Positions 1-10,900 of a stretch of DNA of 64,000 nt are shown here, one piece after another. Location of the stretch: NCBI GenBank assembly GCA_031002005.1, contig JARYHS010013631.1, positions 69,375,832 to 69,439,831 of the forward strand. Direction: 5' to 3'. Positions within the stretch are counted from its first letter, which is position 1; every line of letters starts with the position of its first letter. The DNA is from Vandiemenella viatica. Lineage: Eukaryota; Arthropoda; Insecta; Orthoptera; Morabidae. The position numbers were made by a program, and so were the translations under genes. The notes under the pieces are model-generated. The model saw nothing but the letters and a program-made list of their open reading frames with translations, had not been told where the DNA came from and did no database searches.

Positions 1-99
1 AAGGGTCTATTGTCTTTTTTTTTATGTTCATCATTCCCAGTCACCTTCATGTGGCAATTGTTGGGTCACATTTCCATATCCTTCCTTTGTTTTATATAT

Positions 100-805
100 A
101 TACATAACAACAATGAACAGGCTAATGCTTTCAGGCAATAAAACTAAGGATGGATAGGGAAATATGACCCAAATCTTACCAAAGATGAAGGCAGTTGGGA
201 TGACGAAAAAAAAAAAACACACACACACACACAAAAAGCGCAACATTTCAACAACAGCCTTATTCATGTGGAAGTAAGAAGTGACACACCAGGCGGAGTC
301 AGATGTGTACTCAGCGACCGCCGTCTGGTGAATGGCATTACCAGTGCAAATCGTAGTATAGGAGGGGGGAGGTGGGAGGAAAGCAAAAATATTGGCTCGA
401 TAATTGATTGTTGACGGTATAATATCACTGAAAATGGTAGACCAACATAACAACTGAGGGCACATATATACAACAAATTTTGAAAAACTATTCATAAAAA
501 ATAAAATGTCAGAAATATAAGATATATAAGATATATAAACATTAAAGATAATAAATGCTGGGTCTGGTAGGAGGAATTTATTGGAGATTGAGGCCTGGAG
601 GATGTATGGTTTCAAGGATATTCTGATAGGCTAGTTCCCGTCTACGTAGTTCAGAGGAGGTTGTGTTGTCAGGGAAAACTCCGATCACCCTAACTGAGAA
701 GCAGATGTCAAAATTATTCAGTTTGTGTGAACTGGCATATTTTGCAACTGGATGGGCCTCAATGTTAGTATAAACTGTCTGCCAGATATTATTATTATTT
801 ATATA
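100..805 (-). mobile_element. 5'-truncated Penelope-like element (copy 1)
   Basis: On the minus strand, 578-785 encodes the extreme C-terminus of a Penelope-like element (PLE) protein, ending in a block like SSELRRRELAYQNIL and a PPGLN tail, as in the other copies of this window. Nearly 450 bp of non-coding 3' sequence follows toward position 100. It includes the PLE-type terminal block around 140-260 with a CA microsatellite. The copy is closely similar, in the same orientation, to 1381-2030. It lacks the reverse transcriptase and most of the GIY-YIG domain, so it is a dead 5'-truncated insertion. It ends against the mariner-like MITE at 806. Confidence 0.75.
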
Positions 806-1378
806 CAGGGTGTTACAAAAAGGTACGGCCAAACTTTCAGGAAACATTCCTCACACACAAACAAAGAAAATATGTTATGTGGACATGTGTCCGGAAACGC
901 TTACTTTCCATGTTAGAGCTCATTTTATTACTTCTCTTCAAATCACATTCAACATGGAATGGAAACACACAGCAACAGAACGTACCAGCGTGACTTCAAA
1001 TACTTTGTTACCTGAAATGTTCAAAATGTCCTCCGTTAGCGAGGATACATGCATCCACCCTCCGTCGCATGGAATCCCTGATGCGCTGATGCAGCCCTGG
1101 AGAATGGCGTATTGTATCACAGCCGTCCACAATACGAGCACGAAGAGTCTCTACATTTGGTACCAGGGTTGCGTAGACAAGGGCTTTCAAATGCCCCTAT
1201 AAATGGAAGTCAAGAGGGTTGAGGTCAGGCGAGCGTGGGGGCCATGGGAACGAAACTAAAATGAGCTCTAACATGGAAAGTAAGCGTTTCCGGAAACATG
1301 TCAACATAACATATTTACTTTGATTGTGTGTGAGGAATGTTTCCTGAAAGTTTGGCCATACCTTTTTGTAACACCCTG
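806..1378. mobile_element. mariner/Tc1-type MITE with long terminal inverted repeats
   Basis: The element starts CAGGGTGTTACAAAAAGG and ends with the reverse complement, flanked by TA on both sides (804-805 and 1379-1380). The inverted arms are long, about 120 bp (806-930 against 1256-1378). The interior holds minus-strand remnants of a DDE/D transposase: a WPPRSPDLNPLDFHL block near 1200-1240 and an HLKALVY-like continuation near 1190. The catalytic domain is mostly gone, so this is an internally deleted derivative. It separates two PLE copies lying in the same orientation. Confidence 0.85.
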
Positions 1379-2040
1379 TATATATATAATAACAATGAGC
1401 AGGAAAATGCTTTAAGGCAATAAAACTAAGGAAGGATAGGGAAATATTACCCAACACTTACCACAGATGAAGGCAGCTGGGAGCGGCGAACACAAAATAA
1501 CAAACACCGAAAAGCGCAATATTTTGGCATACAGCCTTATTCGTGAAGAAGTGAAACACTAGGCGGGGTCAGGTGTGTAAACAGAGACGGCCGTCTGGTG
1601 AATGGTGTATCTGGCGCAGATGTTAGTTTAGGTGGGGGTGGGGGAAAGCTCAAATATTGAATCGATAATCGATACTGTTAACAGTGTAATAATATTGAAA
1701 GTGTTAGACCGACATTATAACTAAGTAAGGATACGTATACAAATCAAATTTTGAAAAACTAAGTGAAAAATAAAATATAAGATTATAAAAAATATAAATA
1801 GTAGAGATAATAAGTGGGAGGAATTTATTAGAGATAGAAGCCTGGAGGATGCCTGATGTCTAGGATATTCTGATAGGCTAGTTCCCATCTACGTAGTTCA
1901 GAGGAGGTTGTGTTATCAGGGGAAACTTGGATTGCCCTAACTGAGAAACAGATGTTAAGATTATTTAGTTTGTGGGAACTGGCATGTTTTGCAACTGGAT
2001 AGGCCCCATTGTTAGAATATACTGTCTGCACGTGGCCATT

Positions 2041-2288
2041 ATGTTTTTTTTAAAAATTGCTTAACGTCTCTTAACAGCAAGGTCTTTAGAGATGGGAAAG
2101 GATGGGGGGGGGGCAAGGAATGGGAAAGAATTCGGCCATGGCCTTTTGAAGGAAGCATCCCGGCATTCACCTGGAGTGATTTGGGGAAACCATGGAAAAC
2201 CCAAATCTGGATGCCCGGACGGGGATTCGAACCGCTGTCCTCCCGAATGCGAGGCCAGAACACTAATCGTTAAACCACCACGCTCGGT
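2041..2288 (-). mobile_element. tRNA-derived SINE (copy 1)
   Basis: The tRNA-like head is on the minus strand: a B-box GGTTCGAATCC near 2224-2235 and an A-box-like TGGTTTAACGATTAG near 2266-2281. A body shared with four other copies follows, then a T-run on the plus strand (poly-A side) at 2044-2056. A 10-bp target-site duplication, CGTGGCCATT, flanks it exactly (2031-2040 and 2289-2298). It sits inside the GIY-YIG reading frame of PLE copy 2, so it is younger than that element. Confidence 0.88.
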
Positions 2289-2502
2289 CGTGGCCATTCA
2301 TTCTAATAGCAAGTGGGTTCGTAGTGAGGCCTATATATAAGCTGGAGCAATGGAGGCATGTAAGTTGATACATGAGGTGTGTTGTCATGCAAGTAGCATG
2401 ACCAATGATGGGGAATGTTTCACCTGTGGTTGGATTGGAGTAAAAGGTAAGTAGCTGGATGCATAAATCAAAAAAACCTCTGGTAACTTGGCAATTATGC
2501 AT

Positions 2503-2850
2503 ACCATGTTTTTAAACTGATGTGATGTATTGTAAGGCATGACATAAGACTGAATATTTTCAATTTTTTATTATTTATTTAAAAATTGGTTTAGATTTAA
2601 AAATAAAAATGTAAAACCTACTTAGGACATGCAAAAAAGTTAATGTCATTTTGACAGTTAAAATATTGTTAACTGTTAATTTTTATCATTTAACATTAAA
2701 ATTGATTTATTAATTTAATTAACAGACATTTAATTTCTTAGCGCTTTAAATAACTATGTTTTAAATATATGCGTAAAAGATTGTTGTTGCGAATCCCGCT
2801 GGATCCTGGGGGATTGGTGCAAATCCCGCGGGATTGCAATCCTTAGGTAC
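2503..2850. other. AT-rich insertion with palindromic GC-rich motif
   Basis: This stretch interrupts PLE copy 2 between its RT and endonuclease parts. Positions 2503-2780 are very AT-rich and code for nothing. At 2790-2845 there are short repeats of AATCCCGC with the palindrome AATCCCGCGGGATT. It could be a remnant of a DNA transposon, but no complete terminal repeats or target duplication were found. Confidence 0.4.
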
Positions 2851-3654
2851 AGCCTTAGAGTGGCTGTGCACAGGAAGGGCTATAGCACAAGAGATTTGTT
2901 TGTGTATTAAGTCGGGGTGTAGCTGCGGGAGATGAGACAGGTTGTGTGTGTATCGGGAAAGAGATTCTTCATCAGAGCAGATGCGACTCCCACAGACAGC
3001 CAGACTGAAAGAAAGGGTACGTTTGATATGGGAGGGATGACAACTGTTAAAATAAAGATACTGCTGTAGATTTGTAGGCATGATATGAACAGAGGTGCGC
3101 AGGCGCCCATTATGCAAGGAAACAACATCGAGAAAGGTAATATGGCTATGGGAGTATGTCCAGGTAAAGTTAATGGAGTGGTTGTATAGGGAGTTGAGGA
3201 AGTCTATTAGATGATTCTCTTTGTGGTCATCTGTATATCTGAACGCCAGAAGAGGTTTAATGGAAAGATTGTTGAGGAATTGTTGTTCCAGATGGCAAAG
3301 GAAAAGGTTTGAATAGGAAGGTGCCATGCGGGTGCCGTAGCAGTGCTGCGTTTCTGTTGGTAAATTTGATAGTTGAAGGAAAAGTAGTAGTTAGACAGGA
3401 TGAGATTTGCCAAGGAAATGAGGAAGGATGTCTTGGGAAGGCTGTGAAGAGATCGCATTTCCAGGAAGTGTTCCATGGCACTGAGGCCCTGACCGTGAGG
3501 GATTTTGGAGTAAAGGGAAGAGACATCTATAGAGACAAGGAAGAAGTCAGGTAGTAGAGGAATGAGGACTGTGTAGAGTCATTCGAGGAAGTGTGGGGTG
3601 TCTTTTATGAATGAAGGGAGTTTCTGTACAAAAGGCTTGGAGGTGCTGATATAT

Positions 3655-4215
3655 ATAACAAGGAAATGATAGGAGCTAAGCAGCGAATGGATTTACAAAA
3701 AAAAAAAAAGGATAGCGAAATGAAGCACCACTTACCTTAGATCATGATTCCGTGGGAGTGAACACACAAAATAACACAAGAACAGGAAAAACAATGAATA
3801 TTTAGCCCTTCATCAACAGGAGAACAAGTGTTGACGAAGGGCCAAGTCTCGAAATATTCATCGTTTTTCCTGTTCTTGTGTTTTTTTGTGTGTTCACCCC
3901 ACGAAACCATAGCGAAATGAACCACCACTTACCTTAGATGATGGTTTCGTGGGAGCGAACACACAAAAAAAGCACAAGAACAGGAAAAACAACAAATATT
4001 TTTCGGGATTTGGCCCTTCGTCAACAGGAGAGGGAGGGAGGGAGGGTGGTGTAAATATTCTGTGAGATCATCTCCTACACCACCCTCCCTCCCTCTCCTG
4101 TTGACGAAGGGCTAAGTCCTGAAATATTCATTGTTTTTCCCGTTCTTGTGCTTTTTTGTGTGTTCACCCCACAAAACAATCATCTAAGTGGTGGTTCATT
4201 TCGCTATCCTTTGTG
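3655..4215. repeat. two palindromic PLE terminal repeats in tandem
   Basis: Two successive inverted repeats are built from the same unit: GTTCACCCCACGAAA, CTTGTGTTTTTTTGTGTG, CAGGAAAAACAA and a TTGACGAAGGGC segment. The first pairs about 3740-3815 with 3825-3905. The second pairs about 3910-4050 with 4080-4210. Each arm ends in the conserved GGTAAGTGGTGG-like block next to a CATTTCGCTATCC border, as at other PLE ends here. No coding sequence remains in them. A related single terminus lies at 54480-54615. Confidence 0.7.
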
Positions 4216-4216
4216 T

Positions 4217-4520
4217 GTGTGTGTGTGTACTGTATAATACCAATGAGCAGGAAAATGCTTTAAGGCAATAGTCATATATAAAATTGTCACAAGTTTACAG
4301 GTGGTGTCTTAGTGTAGTTTAAGGCCAGGGGTTGTCTGATATCCAGGATATGGTGATAGATCAGTTCCAATACACAGAGTTCTGAAGAGCCAAAGAGGTA
4401 GTGGTGTCGGGGAAAACTGACAGCTCTAACTGTAAAACAGATGTTAAAGTTGTTAGAATCAAGTGAGCTGGTATGGATTGTCACTGGATCGTCAGAGTTG
4501 GTCAAGTTGTTCGATTGTTT
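4217..4520 (-). mobile_element. Penelope-like element C-terminal fragment (copy 3)
   Basis: The minus strand encodes a decayed PLE C-terminus (NNFNICFTVRAV, then SSELCVLELIYHHILDIRQP) between about 4315 and 4480, with the usual non-coding 3' tail toward 4230 and a (GT)n run at 4217-4232. Everything upstream of the tail is missing, so this is a short truncated insertion in the last IQGAP intron seen here. Confidence 0.65.
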
Positions 4521-4775
4521 TGTGTACCCACTGTGTACACCAAAGTTTGTTTTATCACAGGAGTAAAAAGCAGAATGAAAATAACATTTAACAAACATAA
4601 ATCTTCATTAGTTCCTCACACACAAATGAAGACACTGGATTCTATAACAAACTTCATGATAAATATATAAGTAACATGTTCAATGTTAAAACACTCCAGT
4701 AATTTCTAAGTGTGCCCACAAAAGCTTACATAAATGGTGTACTTGCATTTTTATTAAAATGCTCCTTTGTCTTAC

Positions 4776-4900
4776 CTCTTTCCAGCATTGAGATTTTCGA
4801 GGCACTTCTGTATATATTCATTGTAGTAGCTTATCTGTTCATCAAAGAAATGAGTCTTCTTTTCCAGGCTCTGTTTGGTTGATCTCAGCGTCTGAATTTC
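4776..4900 (-). CDS. IQGAP: IQGAP exon 13 (start of RGCT domain)
   Basis: The exon encodes 41 codons plus two bases. It starts EIQTLRSTKQSLEKK after a TCCTACAG acceptor and ends NLNAGK before a GTAAGA donor at 4775. The block HFFDEQISYYNEYIQKCLENL matches the family's conserved TFYGEQVDYYKSYIKTCLDNL-type segment. It begins in phase 0 after exon 12. No further coding exon is visible to the left, so the C-terminal exons lie outside the window. Confidence 0.92.
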
Positions 4901-7900
4901 CTGTAGGATGGAGGGAAAAGGTGAGAAATGAATAAGTTGAAAATTACAAAACATGTAGTTCTACTTTCTCAAAATTCCTCCACATGCAGAAATTTCCAGC
5001 TAATACTGAACATATTTTTTTAGTACAACCACATAAAATAGAATCAACAAGTAGGAAAATAAAATCAACAGCATTGAATGCAACAGCAGAACGTGCTTTT
5101 GCAATAGTTGGTAAATTGTCATTGGAGCAGATGCTCCAATGTCAAATTACCTACACACCTGCTTTTGCATTTCACAAAATTTAATTTAAACTGTCCCAAT
5201 GTCTGAGGTGAATTGTTCACCTGTACATTATATTTCTCAGCAGTTTATTCAAGTCTCTGACTCCATCACCAATCTTAAAATTGGGAAAGAATCTCAAAAT
5301 AAAAAATTTAATAATGAAACCAAGATGCAAATATTTCCTAATAACACAGTAATCGTTGCTTTTATTTAGTGATATTGACCATTTATAAAACATTTAACCT
5401 GTCTCAGCAGTTGTCGCCGACGTCCTCGCTTGCAGATATCATGTGCAACAGCTGTAACAAGCTGCTGAAAGCCATCTGAGTGTGACACCAGTCCAGCCAA
5501 CTCAAGTCTCCTCAGCAATTGAGAAAGGTTTCGGAATTGTTCATTTGTTGAATGGTCATTACTCTGAATTGACAACGCTTCTAGTAGACTAGAACCCTGC
5601 ATTTGTGGCAGCAGCTGGAGCATCAGCTCTTTTGCACTGAATAGAAAACATATTTTTTAAAAAGAAAATTCATGGCACAATGCAAACTAGCATATCATGA
5701 AACCATGCAAAATAATTTAGTAAATTTAAATAAAGGTAGAAATTAAGCCAGGATGGTTTAGAAACACACAAAAAAAATCCTGGTATTGTTTTTAGAAAGG
5801 GACTAGATCATGTTTTCTAACTAATGGCGATATGGAAGGAGGTCGAAAACCGTGTTATAAATACTGTATTGTACCTGTGTACAAAAATACTAACAGAAAT
5901 ACACTTTATAAAGTGTATTTTCTTGTCCCGCGAGATGTGAATATAAGAAAAAAGTGGTGTACCACTATGAGAATAGATCTGCAACTAGTTGTTTATATTT
6001 TTGTGAATATCATTTTTATGTAAGTACTTAGAATTTATATATTTTAGGAAATGTAACATAAAAATTCGTTACCTGTTCAAACTCTAATCATATCTTACTT
6101 GGAGACCATCAGACAATTTAAGAACGGATTTCGATCTCCTTCATATATGTTGAAGGGTACACAGCTTATATGCGTGTGCTATAGTCATTTTTCAAAATGC
6201 TCCCTAGTTTTGAGATACAGTATTTGCATCCAAATAAACAAAAAATTCTAGATGACGGGTATATAGTAAATAGTTGCCCCACTTTATCTAATGGCAGCCT
6301 GGTCTATGGGGTAGGGTGCTGGCTTCATAATTTTGTTACCCGAGTTCAAATATTTTTACTTATTTTTATCTTCAAAAATTGTCAAGCTTCATTTATTTAT
6401 TTTGTTAAAACTTCATTTACATACTTTTATAACGCGAATTAAAATTTAAAACAAGTCACATTGCTTATAACAAATACACCAAACAATTTCAGCCCATTTA
6501 TCAGCAATGGCTTCCTAATATGACTCTCTTCATACCCAATGAAATTAAGTCATGAGGCGAATCTGCTATTAAACTGGAATCTGATACAAGAATTTTGTAA
6601 TGCTTATAAGCATTTGTCACTTGTTCTTCCATTTCCTTGTTGAGCTACATTTTTCGCCACGGATAGGCCTATTTCATTTTCAACCATTTACACGCAACCA
6701 TTCTTGGAACAAATCGAGTGTAGAAGAAAGAAAGAAAGAAAAAACTATCTTCCCAATGCTACGTACTTCATTTAAAATACCTCTTGATGATATACAAGTA
6801 AAGAAACGATGAAGATGAAATAAATAACATGATAGGAACTATACCAATTGAAAACGCACCGAAACAACTTATTAACAATGAAAAAATGTAAGAATGGAGA
6901 CTTCTTGACGAATGATTGCAATGAAGTTTTTAAGGGTGTGCGGCCGATTTGTGTTGTGAAAAGACAATCCATCGGTAGACCCGTAAATTCATTACGAAAA
7001 AAAAGAATTTCACGAAAAAAAAAAATGACGCTGAATTGTAGGTAACATGATTTGTTTTAAATATTATTTCACTCAATGAAAGAACGTAAATGAAGTTTCA
7101 ACAAAATAAAAAGGTCAAGCTTGACAATTTCGGAAGATAAAAATATTTAATTCTGCGGGGATTTGAACGCTGGTCAGAAAATTATGAAGTTAACACCCTA
7201 CAGCATAGACCACGCTGCCATTTGATAAAAACGGGCAATAATTTACTATATACCCGACTTCTAGAATTTTTTGTTTATTTGCATGCGAATATTGAAATAT
7301 CTATCACTTAATTACCTTGCAGCTTTCACTGCTCTGAGCTGAGCGGCTGTAAAATTCGGATTTGTTGCAAAATTTCTTGTCATCATCAAATCATCAATTT
7401 TTGGAAGATTATTAAACTGTGCTTTCAGAAAACCGCTTTCAGTCATTATTTGGTGTATGTATTGTAGCAAGAATACAATATCTCACCAGTTATGTTCATA
7501 TGTTAATATAAACTTCAACACAATCGCAAAGCTATTAGAACTCCCAGCAACTATGCCTTTGTTCACAATAATATCGTGTACTTGGCCGTCACAATTCGAT
7601 TCAACCAATAGCATTGCGTTTTGCGAAGTTACATTTCCCTTGTATTTTTAGCACTTTTGATTAATTAAAATCAGTAAATAAAAATCGAATAAATAGGGAA
7701 AAAACATTATAGCGGTAATTCTACACTAATGAAGTTTCAAAATAAAAATACTAGACGTAAATTTGAATTTCATGCATATTCCCTATTCTACCCATTCTCC
7801 CTTGCATGTTTCAGCAGACCACTCAATCTTAGGAATATCTTACTAAATGAATACCTTTCTTCCAATTCTCCAAAACCACCACACTGTTATTTTCCATGCT

Positions 7901-10900
7901 ACAGAGCTCACTGCAAAACCTGCTGCATGCATACATCTACCACGACCTATTCCATTCTTACCACAGAGGAAACCTTCACATATCAACTAACCTGACACCA
8001 CTGCACTAATTTAGACAATTGCCTCAATACAAAACATCAGTAAGACAGAATTAATGGCCACAATCAAACAGTCCACACCCGCAACTTAACTTTAATGACT
8101 GCTTAACAGTGAGAGTTGTCATGAGCTTTACCAGAAACCATCACCACATTTCAGCACACTCACTTCAGAGATGGGAACTTGCATGCCAAAATAACCTGGA
8201 TACCATGCAACCTTCTGGCCTAAATCACTGGTATGACACTACCAATAACCCACCACTTATTGTTTATTTGTTAATAATTTTCACAAAATTCTTCTACATT
8301 TTTTTTCTCTCAAGTAATACAGTTTTAGGTTCATGCATATCCACTATGTTGTTTCACCACCACCTGTGTTACATATATTTTAATCTTTTCCAGAAAATTA
8401 TCCATAGTTCAATTCACAATAGTTTACTCCCACTACTGCAGCTTCTTCTACTGTTCTCCATTGAGTAGCTGGTCATGTGGTAGGCCGTGGTGTGCGCAGA
8501 CACATCTTTGCCAAATGGCTCCAGGCCTTCATATAAGAATAAGGTTTTAAACTGAAATATTGTAAAGTTTGCTCTTTTGTGCGTGTGTGTGTAGCACTCC
8601 TGACTTCATCTGTGGTCTTCATTAAAAGAAAGAAAATACTGTTGTTATGGACTGCATACCACAATACAATAATATTTATACGTCAATGTTAATCAAAGTG
8701 ATTTACTTAAAGTGTGATTGTAGTGCCCCCAACCGAATTCAAAGTACACTAAAACAATTTCTTTCCAACCAATAAAATATTTCCTACAAGTATGGACCAA
8801 ATCAGCCACTAAATATAACGACCCTTTCTGAAAGTAACACAGCTAAAAACCTTACTCACCATCTCAATAATACATGGTATGAATATGGGCTCTATTGAGT
8901 TTGTCAATGATGATGCAATGGACTTTATGTATAATGACTAACAAGAACTACTCATAATAATCATGTATATTACCTCACAAACAGTTTGTTAGCCTCTGTG
9001 TCATCATCCTGCAACTCGCAATGATTCACAAGCTCCAAGCACATCTCCTTCTGGCAAAGTGTTGACTCGCATGATGCTGATAAAAATCCAACACAGAAAC
9101 AGACAACAATGAACATATGCACCAGCTATTAATAGTATAAAGCCTAAGGCTCAACAGTTAACTAAAACCTCAATATAGAAAGAAAGAAAAAAACTTCAGA
9201 TGCTGTAAGAAATAAATTATAACACTTCCTCTCGACACCAAGTTCAATTACACATACCTTATAGTGCGTTGTATGGTTTATTCAAATATTACAACAGTAA
9301 TCTATGTATGCAGTAAAGTTCTCTGCAAGCTTTATGACATTAACTCAACACAGAAATGAGTAAATTACATTCAAGCCTGCTCGTACAATTACAAATTGGT
9401 ATTCATATCAAGATGGCGGATCTTTGAAATCTGGAGGAGACTGAATGCCAGATTAACAAACATTTCTCAGATAGAGCATCATGTGGTGTTTGGATGAAGA
9501 ATATTTGTTGCAAAATTTTTTATACTTTAAATAAAGTTATCTTAGGAATTACTGGTTATCTACAAAGTGAAGACTGGTACCAAAAATTGGGCTGGTGACT
9601 ATTGTCTTCTGCCAGACCTTTTATTTCTAGTTTTAGAACACTTGTGGCAACCAGAAAATATCACCATGGGTATTTGCAAATTTAATTCCTACTACTGCAA
9701 AGAGAAGGAATAACAGATTGGAAATTAGAAGCTTGAAAATAAACTAATTTCAGGGTTAAATTTTTTATCACTGTTTTTAGATTTCACAAATATTTTTATT
9801 TCAGTAAAAGCATAAAACTATGCACATAAATATTGCATTAATTTTACTTTTCATGTTATTCCCCTCAAACAATTCCTCAAAAAATATTAACATCAGAGTT
9901 TTTTTTATTAAGTACTCACAGCCAAGTAGAGAAGCTGGAGATGGGACAGGGCCCATTTCTTCAAGTAGTTCGCACAATGGATCCATTGGATCAGGGGCTA
10001 TCTGTGTTAGGTATTTCACCAGCAGCTCATGAGTATCACACATTTCCTAAATACAAAAACTGGAAGTAGCAATTTAACCAAACACATATCAAGCATTTTA
10101 ATATATGAAAATAATGCTTCAATACATCTTGAACTCAAAAGTTGTAAGGAAGGATAGGAAAAGTAACTCATCCCTCACTATAGGTGAAGGCAAAAAAGCT
10201 ACAACAAGCAAACAAGAACACATATATTTCAGTACAAATCTGAATTGTGTTTACAGCTGAAACATAAGGCAAGAGGATAGAGGTGTACACCTCAGATCCC
10301 ATGCTACGTGTCTTACCTATAAACAGGATTAAGGTTTGTGGTTGTGCTGAGTCTCCTGCCATCATTTGTGCTGAGTGATGGGTTTACTTTTCCCTATCTT
10401 CCTTATTTTCATTGTCACTATTATCGTAACATAGAAGTTATGAAACCTGAACCCATGTAATTCACGCTGATCAGTGACAATGGAAGAACCCTTGAACTTC
10501 TCAAAACAATCTACTCATCTTGGCACAATATTTTTTCTTTCTCAACTCTCAAATTAATGTACAATTCAAACAGAATGTGATTGCTTAAGACCAAATTGAA
10601 TACAAAAAAATCAAATATAAGAAGTAGTAAGAATAATGGACTTTTGTTAGGTAGATTAAGAAACTGACAGCATGACTCACTCATTAGTACCATTCATGTT
10701 CACAGCAATAATTTATAATTATCAGTGACATTATAACAAAAGTATCATTTTACAAAATGTGCAACTCTAATGTGTGGAATCATAGGTATAGTTCAGTTTA
10801 GGTGTGCTGTACTGACTTAAACATTTGTTCTGCAACTACAGATGTAACTTCTTGTCACTTTTTTACCCTTTCCATCCTAGCATTTACATGTTCATTAGTA

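Larger units (their letters stand above)
1381..3640 (-). mobile_element. Penelope-like element (copy 2), degenerate, RT plus GIY-YIG
   Basis: Reading the minus strand from about 3640 leftward, the first part resembles a PLE reverse transcriptase with a SIDVSSLYSKIPHGQGL block, where intact copies have YTNIP. It continues with MAPSYSNLFLCHLEQQFL and TFLDVVSLHNGRLRTSVHI. After an AT-rich interruption (about 2503-2850) come the Cys-rich GIY-YIG region (YQLTCLHCSSLYIGLTT, 2300-2500) and the C-terminal tail (1828-2031). A SINE splits the endonuclease at 2041-2288. Frameshifts and insertions make it non-functional. Non-coding 3' terminal sequence extends to about 1381. Confidence 0.8.

Noticed and set aside
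2092..2340. Open frames across SINE copies (also at 12384, 28934 and 37456)
   Set aside because: They run through tRNA-derived SINE sequence and recur only because the SINE is repeated.
6290..6360. Possible functional tRNA gene
   Set aside because: Boxes resembling A and B are present, but the arms do not form a normal acceptor stem by eye, and the segment is part of an inverted repeat.
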